Source: Pseudomonadota bacterium
GTDB lineage: Bacteria; Myxococcota; Myxococcia; Myxococcales; Myxococcaceae
Assembly (NCBI GenBank): GCA_023424585.1
Contig: JAFADT010000524.1
Span: 1 to 8,378, forward strand
DNA: 8,378 bases
Reading direction: 5' to 3'
Made by a program: the position numbers and the translations under genes. Each line of letters opens with the position of its first letter. The first letter of the stretch is position 1. The notes beneath the pieces are model-generated. The model was not told the DNA's origin. It saw only the letters and a list, made by a program, of their open reading frames with translations, and searched no databases. Shown here one piece after another: positions 1-4,654 of this stretch.

Positions 1-417
1 TGGTTCGGCGTCACCGGCCTGGTGGCCTCGGGCGCGGGAGCCTCGGACCCCGCCCTGCGCAGGGCGGTCGCGTTCCTCGAGGCCCACCAGCGCGAGGACG
101 GCTCCTGGAGCGAGACCCTCCAGGCCTGCCGCGAGCGCCGCTGGGTGGAGGGGCGCTCGGGCCACGCGGTGACGACGTCCTGGGCCGTGCTGTCCCTGGT
201 GGCGGCGGGCGAAGCGGACGCGGCCGCCACGCGCCGGGGCGTGGCGTGGCTCCGCGCGCGGCGGGCGGCGGAGGGCGCGTGGCCCCCCGAGCCTCTCGCC
301 GGCGTGTTCAACCGCACCTGCGCCATCCACTACGACGCCTACCTGCGCATCTTCCCGCTGTGGGCGCTGGCGCTCGCGGAGCGGCCCTCCGGCGCGCTCA
401 CGGCTTGCGGAGGCTGA
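1..417 (+). CDS. Oxidosqualene cyclase (lanosterol/cycloartenol synthase type), C-terminal part, 5'-truncated by window
   Basis: The frame is open from base 1 and reads WFGVTGLVASG at once, so the gene begins upstream; the GTG at 22 is internal. The family cyclises 2,3-oxidosqualene to a sterol skeleton and is normally membrane-associated. The 138 visible residues follow the end of eukaryote-type sterol cyclases: WFGV.GLVA.G, a QW repeat ending DGSW, then a C-E/R-RR-W/Y-V stretch, a second weaker repeat, and the signature GVFNRTCAIHYDAY followed by IFPLWALALAE. Squalene-hopene cyclases instead end with a GTGFP-type insertion and lack VFN(K/R)TC, so the oxidosqualene type is favoured. The catalytic DCTAE region lies outside the window, so product specificity (lanosterol or cycloartenol) cannot be told. 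The TGA at 415-417 lies inside the 3' end of the convergent DUF1993 gene. Myxobacteria are among the few bacteria known to make sterols. Confidence 0.88.
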   Translation, partial: WFGVTGLVASGAGASDPALRRAVAFLEAHQREDGSWSETLQACRERRWVEGRSGHAVTTSWAVLSLVAAGEADAAATRRGVAWLRARRAAEGAWPPEPLAGVFNRTCAIHYDAYLRIFPLWALALAERPSGALTACGG

Positions 418-904
418 GCGCCCCCAGGTAGTCCGCCTTGCCCAGGGTGACGCCGTTGTGACGCAGGAGCGCGTACGCGTGGGTGAGGTGGAAGTAGAAG
501 TTCGGGACGATGTGCTCCAGGAAGTTGTCCGCGCCGCTCATCACCTGGCCCTCCCACCGGGGGTTGGTGATGACGCGGCTGGCCGCGCCCTCGAAGTCCT
601 TCGCGGTGAGCGTGTCCAGGTACTCGATGGTGGACCGGACGCGGGCGCCCAGCTCCTCCAGCGTCTGCTCCGTGTCCGGGTGTGACGGCGCGGCCTTGCC
701 TGTCAGTCTCGAGGCCCCCAGCTTCGCGGCGTCACAGGCGATCTGCACCTGCTTCACGAACGGGAGCTGGTCCGGCGCGAGCCGGAAGCCCAGGTAGAGG
801 TTCGGGTCGAAGGACTTCGCCTTGGCGTGGGCCGCGGCCGTCTCCAGCCACCTGCCCACCTGCCCCAGCTGCTTCTTCATCTGCGAAAAGGTCTCAAAGT
901 ACAT
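398..904 (-). CDS. DUF1993 family protein
   Basis: A protein of 168 residues from the chosen ATG (902-904), which matches the usual size of DUF1993 proteins. The family pattern is visible throughout: MYFETF near the start, a helix with AKSFDPN, then RLAPDQLPFVKQVQIACDAAK in the first half, an F-E-G-A stretch in the middle, and VPNFYFHLTHAYALLRHNG followed by LGKADYLG near the end. The fold is expected to be an all-helical DinB-like bundle; the molecular role is unknown and I do not assign one. The reading frame continues upstream to a GTG at 965-967, adding 21 residues rich in Arg/Ala that do not look like the family; no good Shine-Dalgarno is seen at either start, and MYF was chosen by family length. 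The gene is convergent with the cyclase gene and overlaps its last 20 bp. Confidence 0.85.
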   Translation of the reverse strand: MYFETFSQMKKQLGQVGRWLETAAAHAKAKSFDPNLYLGFRLAPDQLPFVKQVQIACDAAKLGASRLTGKAAPSHPDTEQTLEELGARVRSTIEYLDTLTAKDFEGAASRVITNPRWEGQVMSGADNFLEHIVPNFYFHLTHAYALLRHNGVTLGKADYLGALSLRKP

Positions 905-1016
905 GGGCGCGCAAGCTAACGAGGCTGCGCGGGCCTTGCGAGCCGATCGCGAGACGCCCTGCGTCACGCTGAACTCACTGCTTCATGGAAGGGGGCTCCG
1001 TGCGGTCCACCCGCGC

Positions 1017-1334
1017 GTGGAGGCGCGGCCGCCGACCGCCGCCGCGATGGAGGCGCTCGCGGGCCGGTACCACGGCGACGAGGTGGACATGACCTTCAGG
1101 GTGCGCGTGGAGGACGGCAAGCCGCGCGTGCGCTGGCAGCGGCAGAAGGGCACCGTGCTCGAAGCCGTCGGCGGGGACCGCTTCGTCAGCGACTCGCTGG
1201 GGACGGTCACCTTCACGCGCGCGAGGGCGGGCCGGGTGGACGGGGTGCTCATCAGCCCCCCGCGTGCCCGCGGCCTGCGCGCGGAGCGGCTGGCGGCTCC
1301 GCGCGCCACGGCCGGGAAGGCGCAGGGCCGTTGA
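1017..1334 (+). pseudogene. Remnant: C-terminal domain of a serine hydrolase (beta-lactamase/PBP-like family)
   Basis: The frame ending at TGA 1332-1334 encodes a stretch typical of the small C-terminal beta domain of class-C-like serine hydrolases: EALAGRYHGDEVDMTF, then VEDGKPRVRWQR, then GDRF, LGTVTFTR, GRVDGVLIS and RARGLRAERL. The catalytic N-terminal domain (with SxxK and YxN motifs) is missing; upstream, the same frame runs into the antisense of the DUF1993 gene and carries no such motifs. Homology appears to start near 1010-1020. Candidate starts are GTG 1017 and ATG 1047, neither with a ribosome binding site at proper distance; a purine-rich GGAAGGGGG at 988-996 is too far away. I infer loss of the 5' part by deletion or rearrangement. 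A short expressed protein cannot be excluded. The space 905-1016 shows no other gene. Confidence 0.65.
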
Positions 1335-1346
1335 GGCGCCTCCCGC

Positions 1347-2771
1347 TCACGCCTTGAAGGTCATCAGCGGCCGCAGCCGGGCCACCTCCCGGACGATGTC
1401 CGCGTCCACCTGCGAGGCCACCACCGGGCCAATGGGCTTGTAGGCGGCGGGGGCCTCCTCGATGCGGCGCTCGGCCCGGAGCGCGATGCAGTCCACCCCC
1501 GCCAGGCCCAGGTCCTCCTCGCGGTGCTTCGCGCCGCCGCGCGACATGGAGAAGCGCGAGTGCGCCCGGCCCGCCCCATGCGACGCCGACGCGAGGGCCT
1601 TCGCGTTGCCCAGCCCCCGCATCAGGTAGGACGTGGCGCCCATCGAGCCGGGGATGATGACCGGCTGCTCCACCTCCGCCGGACAGGCCCCCTTGCGCGC
1701 CAGCCAGCCGCCCTCCCAGGGCAGGGTGATGTTGTGGGGCACGTCGTAGACGAGCGGCGCCTCCACGTCCCCGAACAGCTCCCGCAGCGTCTGCCGCACC
1801 AGCTCCGCGAGCAGCAGCCGGTTGAGGAAGGCGTAGTTGGCCGCCGTGGCCTCCGCCTTCAGGTACTCGCGCACCTTCACCGGGTCCGCGAGCGGGAAGA
1901 TGCCGCTCGCCGGGTGCGGCGTCCCCTGGGGCCACGCGGCCCGCGCGCGCTCCTGCCACGCGCGCCCCACGTGCTTGCCCAGGTCCCGCGAGCCGGAGTG
2001 CACCATGAACGCGAGCTGCCCCTCCCGCACGCCCCAGGCCCACGCCCGCGCGCGGTCCACCACGGCCTCCACCCGCTGCACCTCCACGAAGTGGTTGCCG
2101 CCGCCAATGGTGGCCAGGCCGGGGTCGCGCACCACGCCCTCCCGCCTCAGCCCGGTGGGCGCCCAGGCCGGGTCGCCCTCCAGCGCCCCGCCCAGGTGGA
2201 CGCGGTCGGACTCGCGGTGGAGCTGAGCCAGATCCGCCCGGGCCGCCATGCCCAGGGGCTGGCCTCGCGCCTCCTGGAGCCAGCCGGGCAGCCCGTCCCG
2301 CAGGAGCGCCTCCAGCGCCCGCGAGCCCTGGGCGACGTCCCGCGTGCCGAAGAAGTAATGCCCCTTCATCCGCTCGACGAAGGCGTCGCGCCGGGCGAGG
2401 AAGGCCTCCACGGGGACGTCCGCGACGTGCAGGCGCATGCCGCAGTTGATGTCCGTGCCCACGGCGCCGGGCACCACCAGGCCCTCCGTGTGGACCACCG
2501 ACCCGATGGCCACCCCGGAGTCACCCGGGTGGAAGTCCGGCGTCGCGCGCACCTGCTTCACGCGGCCGCCGTCGGGGTGATGGAGCGCGGCGAGCGCCGC
2601 GAGCTGCTGGAGCGCCTTGCCCTCCACCGGCAGCTCTGGCGGAAGGAGGACCTCGGCGGGGGGGGCGTGGGGATCCGCCTGGAGGCGGACCGTGTAGACA
2701 CGACCGTCGTAAGCGACGTCGAGCCCCTCGCGGGCAAGCGCCCGCAGGAGCCGGTTCAGTTTCGGCTGCAT
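1347..2771 (-). CDS. rtcB: RtcB family RNA ligase
   Basis: A protein of 474 residues, normal for RtcB. RtcB joins RNA 3'-phosphate or 2',3'-cyclic-phosphate ends to 5'-OH ends, using GTP and Mn2+ through a covalent histidine-GMP intermediate. All expected active-site positions are visible: Asp107 and Cys110 in GTDINCGMR, Asn226-His227 in GGGNHF, His258 in HSGSRDLG, His346-Asn347 in DVPHN, and the predicted guanylylated His398 in SHGAGR; IPGSMG (373-378) and the C-terminal Lys473 also fit. The ATG at 2769-2771 was chosen because family-like sequence (MQPKLNRLL) starts there and GAGAAGG lies just upstream; a further 62 in-frame codons run to 2957 but encode a Pro/Arg-rich stretch without family likeness. 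There is no archease or cyclase (rtcA) gene beside it. M. xanthus carries several RtcB paralogs with differing activities, so this copy could be an RNA-repair or end-capping variant. It ends 12 bp from the hydrolase remnant. Confidence 0.92.
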   Translation of the reverse strand: MQPKLNRLLRALAREGLDVAYDGRVYTVRLQADPHAPPAEVLLPPELPVEGKALQQLAALAALHHPDGGRVKQVRATPDFHPGDSGVAIGSVVHTEGLVVPGAVGTDINCGMRLHVADVPVEAFLARRDAFVERMKGHYFFGTRDVAQGSRALEALLRDGLPGWLQEARGQPLGMAARADLAQLHRESDRVHLGGALEGDPAWAPTGLRREGVVRDPGLATIGGGNHFVEVQRVEAVVDRARAWAWGVREGQLAFMVHSGSRDLGKHVGRAWQERARAAWPQGTPHPASGIFPLADPVKVREYLKAEATAANYAFLNRLLLAELVRQTLRELFGDVEAPLVYDVPHNITLPWEGGWLARKGACPAEVEQPVIIPGSMGATSYLMRGLGNAKALASASHGAGRAHSRFSMSRGGAKHREEDLGLAGVDCIALRAERRIEEAPAAYKPIGPVVASQVDADIVREVARLRPLMTFKA

Positions 2772-2789
2772 GACCTTCTCGGAATCTGA

Positions 2790-2811
2790 CCCGGGCGGAC
2801 CTCGGCCCGGG
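2790..2811 (-). promoter_or_regulatory. Hairpin in the predicted rtcB leader
   Basis: CCCGGGC (2790-2796) and GCCCGGG (2805-2811) form a perfect 7-bp stem with an 8-nt loop. It lies 19-40 bases upstream of the rtcB start codon. In mRNA it would sit just 5' of the ribosome binding site and could affect translation, or it may be a DNA operator. Its function is inferred only from position. Confidence 0.35.
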
Positions 2812-2858
2812 GGACGTGAGCGATGGGATTCGAGACCTCGGGTCAGCAGCCGCGGTCG

Positions 2859-2875
2859 GGACGCACGGAGCGTCC
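2859..2875. promoter_or_regulatory. Inverted repeat GGACGC-N5-GCGTCC between rtcB and the DUF4279-like gene
   Basis: A perfect 6-bp inverted repeat with a 5-bp spacer, about 90 bp upstream of rtcB and 110 bp upstream of the divergent gene. A smaller palindrome (GACC-TCG-GGTC, 2834-2844) lies nearby. The 17-bp size suits a dimeric regulator site, but short inverted repeats are common by chance in such GC-rich DNA. Confidence 0.25.
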
Positions 2876-2933
2876 GCGCCCCCTGGGACGGCCGGACAGT
2901 CTCGTCCTGACAGGGCTCGCGAAAAGGCACGCT

Positions 2934-2957
2934 CCATCCGAGGATGGGCCCATGCAT
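2934..2957. promoter_or_regulatory. Three overlapping palindromes upstream of the DUF4279-like gene
   Basis: CCATCC-GA-GGATGG (2934-2947), ATGGGCCCAT (2944-2953) and ATGCAT (2952-2957) are perfect and overlap one another, ending 29 bp before the start codon at 2987. Such nesting is unusual and lies where a promoter and operator for the downstream gene would be expected. No convincing -35/-10 pair was found around it. It is a candidate operator only. Confidence 0.3.
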
Positions 2958-2986
2958 CTGTCGAAGCGGTGGAATGGAGCGGTGTC

Positions 2987-3415
2987 ATGACGGTGGCGGT
3001 CCTTCGGGCTCAGGCCCCGGAGTTCGATGTGGCGTCCGTCCTGGACCGCTTCCCGGAGTGCCACCCCGACACCGTCTGGCTCCAGGGGGAGCAGCGGCGC
3101 CAGGGGAAGCACTCGACGTCCGGCTTCAACCTCACCCTGGTGGAGGACGGGGAGGGCACGCTGCACGGGCCCGTCGCCGCCGCCCGCCGGCAACTGGAGG
3201 TGCTGGCCCCCCTGCTCGCGGAGCTGCGCCAGCTGGCGGTGCCCTGCGTCGTGGACTTCGGGCTGTTCGTCGGGACCGCCCGGCACTTCGCCAGCTCCAT
3301 CCACTTCCCACCCGACGACGTCCGGTGGTTCGCGGACCAGGGCATCGCCCTGGCCGTCTCCGCCTATCCGACCGCCGAAGAGGAGCCGGAGGACTCCTCG
3401 GCCAGCTTCCAGTGA
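2987..3415 (+). CDS. Small DUF4279-like protein of unknown function
   Basis: A protein of 142 residues from the ATG at 2987, chosen because GGAG (2976-2979) lies 7 bp upstream; the frame is open back to 2816 but that extension is Arg/Pro-rich and lacks a ribosome binding site. There is no signal peptide or membrane segment. Visible pattern: FDVASVLDRFPECHPDTVWLQG at the N-terminus (residues 13-34), a helix around 63-84, then VVDFGLFVG (88-96), a DDVRWFADQGIALAVSAYP segment (110-128) and an acidic Ser-rich tail. The helix followed by 'G-F-VG...LA..GI.L...YP' resembles DUF4279 proteins, small alpha/beta proteins some of which sit in toxin-immunity loci; no toxin gene is seen here. The match is from memory of the pattern, so the family call is moderate. 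Codon use is that of a real GC-rich gene. It converges on the methyltransferase gene, 9 bp away. Confidence 0.75.
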   Translation: MTVAVLRAQAPEFDVASVLDRFPECHPDTVWLQGEQRRQGKHSTSGFNLTLVEDGEGTLHGPVAAARRQLEVLAPLLAELRQLAVPCVVDFGLFVGTARHFASSIHFPPDDVRWFADQGIALAVSAYPTAEEEPEDSSASFQ

Positions 3416-3424
3416 GGCGCGGCC

Positions 3425-3997
3425 TCAGCCCGCGGAGCGGACCAGCCAGTACCAGTGCGACGCGACCAGGCGGCGCCGGCTCTTGCGCGCCGTCACCAGC
3501 GCGAAGCCGGGGCGGAAGACCTCCCGCACCGCCTCGGGGGTGAGCCGGAGGTCGCTCGGCGCGGAGTCCAGCGCCCAGATGAGGTGGATGCCGCCCGGCT
3601 TGAGCAGCCGGGACACCTCCGCCACGTAGGCCCGCTGGCCCTCCGCGCCGAGGCAGTGGAAGCACCCGACGTCGAAGGACGCGTCGTAGGGCCCCCGGAG
3701 CGCCTCCAGGCGGGTGACATCCCCCACCAGGAACTCGGGCCGCGGGCGGTCCCGGGCGGCCTGCTCCCGGGCCTTCGCGATGGCGACCGGCGAGAAGTCG
3801 ACCCCGGTCACCCGCATGCCCTGCGCTGCCAGATGCCGGGAGAACCGCCCCACGCCACACCCCAGCTCCAGCACGCTCCGGGGACCTCCCTGCCGGGCCA
3901 GCGCCTGGACCTCCTCGGGAATGCGGACGTCCCCCCACAAGGTGAAGGGAGCCCGGTAGGCGCGGTCGAAGTCAGCGCTCGTCGCGGGTGCGGACAT
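3425..3997 (-). CDS. Class I SAM-dependent methyltransferase
   Basis: A cytosolic protein of 190 residues that transfers a methyl group from S-adenosylmethionine to an unknown substrate, probably a small molecule given the compact size. Motif I is VLELGCGVGRF (residues 42-52), the ribose-binding acid is Asp67 in GVDFSP, the adenine-site acid is Asp93 in LVGDV, and the post-motif helix/strand is LLKPGG (131-136). This is the Methyltransf_25/11-type Rossmann core; the LWGDVRIPEEV segment near the start substitutes for an N-terminal lid. The ATG at 3995-3997 is preceded by GGAGG four bases upstream, so it is preferred over the in-frame ATG at 4120 that would add 41 unlike residues. It is divergent from marR over 64 bp, and MarR is likely its regulator. 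No substrate can be read from the sequence. Confidence 0.88.
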   Translation of the reverse strand: MSAPATSADFDRAYRAPFTLWGDVRIPEEVQALARQGGPRSVLELGCGVGRFSRHLAAQGMRVTGVDFSPVAIAKAREQAARDRPRPEFLVGDVTRLEALRGPYDASFDVGCFHCLGAEGQRAYVAEVSRLLKPGGIHLIWALDSAPSDLRLTPEAVREVFRPGFALVTARKSRRRLVASHWYWLVRSAG

Positions 3998-4039
3998 GGT
4001 GCCTCCAGCTTTCTTCCGACGCGGGTCGCAATCGGATGA

Positions 4040-4070
4040 GACATAAAGTAAATAGCATGCGATGAATGTC
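4040..4070. promoter_or_regulatory. Candidate MarR operator between marR and the methyltransferase gene
   Basis: GACAT (4040-4044) and ATGTC (4066-4070) form an inverted repeat centred on 4055, with a palindromic GCATGC (4055-4060) near the centre. It overlaps both predicted promoters. MarR proteins typically bind 16-30-bp imperfect palindromes in their own divergent intergenic region. The arms are short and the interior symmetry is poor, so the exact bases are uncertain. Confidence 0.3.
4044..4049 (+). promoter_or_regulatory. Possible -10 box of a leaderless marR transcript
   Basis: TAAAGT matches four of six positions of the -10 consensus. Transcription from it would start around 4056-4062, essentially at the marR ATG (4062). 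No ribosome binding site precedes that ATG and an in-frame TAG at 4053-4055 excludes a longer start, so a leaderless mRNA is the simplest reading. No good -35 box was seen. Confidence 0.25.
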
Positions 4071-4072
4071 AA
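4045..4072 (-). promoter_or_regulatory. Predicted sigma-70-type promoter for the methyltransferase
   Basis: On the minus strand TTGACA (complement of 4067-4072), a perfect -35 consensus, is followed after 16 bp by TACTTT (complement of 4045-4050), which keeps the key T-A---T of a -10 box. This lies in the only AT-rich patch of the region. Transcription would begin near 4038 and give a leader of about 40 nt to the ATG at 3997. The -35 box lies inside the first codons of marR, so bound MarR near its own start would block it. Confidence 0.5.
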
Positions 4073-4520
4073 GAAGGCCCCCCCGTGGGACCCGCAGGCC
4101 GTACCGACCTTCTGGATCAACCATGCGTCCCGGCTGCTGATGCGCCACTTCGAGCAGCGGCTGCGGCCGCTCGAGTTCGGGATGGCCTACCTGCCGGTGG
4201 TCATCGCGCTGGAGGAGCACGGGCCGCTGCTACAGAAGCAGCTCGCGCGGTACGCCCACGTCGAGCAGCCCACGATGGCCGCGCTCCTCACGCGCATGGA
4301 GCGCGACGGGCTCATCGAGCGCGCGCCGCACCCGGACGACAAGCGCGCCAGCCAGATCTCCCTCTCGGCGAAGGCCCGCAAGCGCCTGCCGGAGGCGAAG
4401 GCCCGGCTGGGAGAGGTCGCGGAGCAGGCGCTGGCGGGCCTCAGCGAGCGCGAGCGCGCCACGTTCATGGCGCTCCTGCGCCGCGTGGTGACCAACCTCG
4501 ACCCCTCGGACGGGGAATGA
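4062..4520 (+). CDS. MarR family transcriptional regulator
   Basis: A protein of 152 residues, usual for MarR dimeric winged-helix repressors that release DNA on binding small ligands such as phenolics or drugs. Residues 15-55 form the N-terminal dimerisation helices (FWINHASRLLMRHFEQRL). The helix-turn-helix spans about 56-85 (LLQKQLARYAHVEQPTMAALLTRM) and the wing about 86-102, with the family's conserved Asp92 and Arg95 in PDDKRASQISL. The C-terminal helices 103-145 complete the dimer interface. The ATG at 4062 is the only workable start: a TAG stop lies 9 bp upstream in frame. It has no Shine-Dalgarno. It is divergent from the methyltransferase gene, which it probably controls along with itself. 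The last codons and following bases (CCCC-N6-GGGG, 4502-4515) give a weak hairpin. Confidence 0.92.
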   Translation: MNVKKAPPWDPQAVPTFWINHASRLLMRHFEQRLRPLEFGMAYLPVVIALEEHGPLLQKQLARYAHVEQPTMAALLTRMERDGLIERAPHPDDKRASQISLSAKARKRLPEAKARLGEVAEQALAGLSERERATFMALLRRVVTNLDPSDGE

Positions 4521-4634
4521 GCAATCACTTCCTCGAAAACCAAGACGGGGCCCGCATCGTCACTTGAGAATCTCGCGGACTGGGTGAATCCAGACAGCAG
4601 GATGTCAGATTGGCCCTGTAGGGTGCGTGCCCCT

Positions 4635-4653
4635 CCGGAAGATTCCCTTCCGG
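4635..4653 (+). promoter_or_regulatory. Perfect hairpin directly before the CpdB-like gene
   Basis: CCGGAAG (4635-4641), loop ATTCC, CTTCCGG (4647-4653): a 7-bp perfect stem ending one base before the ATG at 4655. It could be the end signal of marR transcription (there is no T-run), or a leader structure limiting translation from the ATG at 4655. It contains the only purine-rich stretch (GGAAG) near that ATG. The remaining gap 4521-4634 shows no gene and no convincing promoter. Confidence 0.4.
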
Positions 4654-4654
4654 C

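Noticed and set aside
1524..2789. A 421-codon open frame antisense to rtcB
   Set aside because: It mirrors the rtcB codons, is rich in Arg/His/Pro/Gly, and the opposite strand has every RtcB motif.
2772..2957. N-terminal extension of RtcB by 62 residues to an ATG at 2957
   Set aside because: The added residues are low-complexity Arg/Pro/Ser, RtcB proteins begin near MQPKLNRLL, and a ribosome binding site precedes the ATG at 2771.
2816..2986. N-terminal extension of the DUF4279-like protein to an ATG at 2816
   Set aside because: There is no ribosome binding site at 2816, the extra sequence is unlike a folded protein, and GGAG is correctly spaced from the ATG at 2987.
3425..4120. Methyltransferase start at ATG 4120
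   Set aside because: The extension crosses the AT-rich promoter region and the marR start; GGAGG directly precedes the ATG at 3997.
4611..4627. Sigma-54-like promoter before the CpdB-like gene (TGGCCC...GGTGC)
   Set aside because: The GG and GC elements are separated by 11 bases rather than the strict 10, and the -12 element lacks TTGC.
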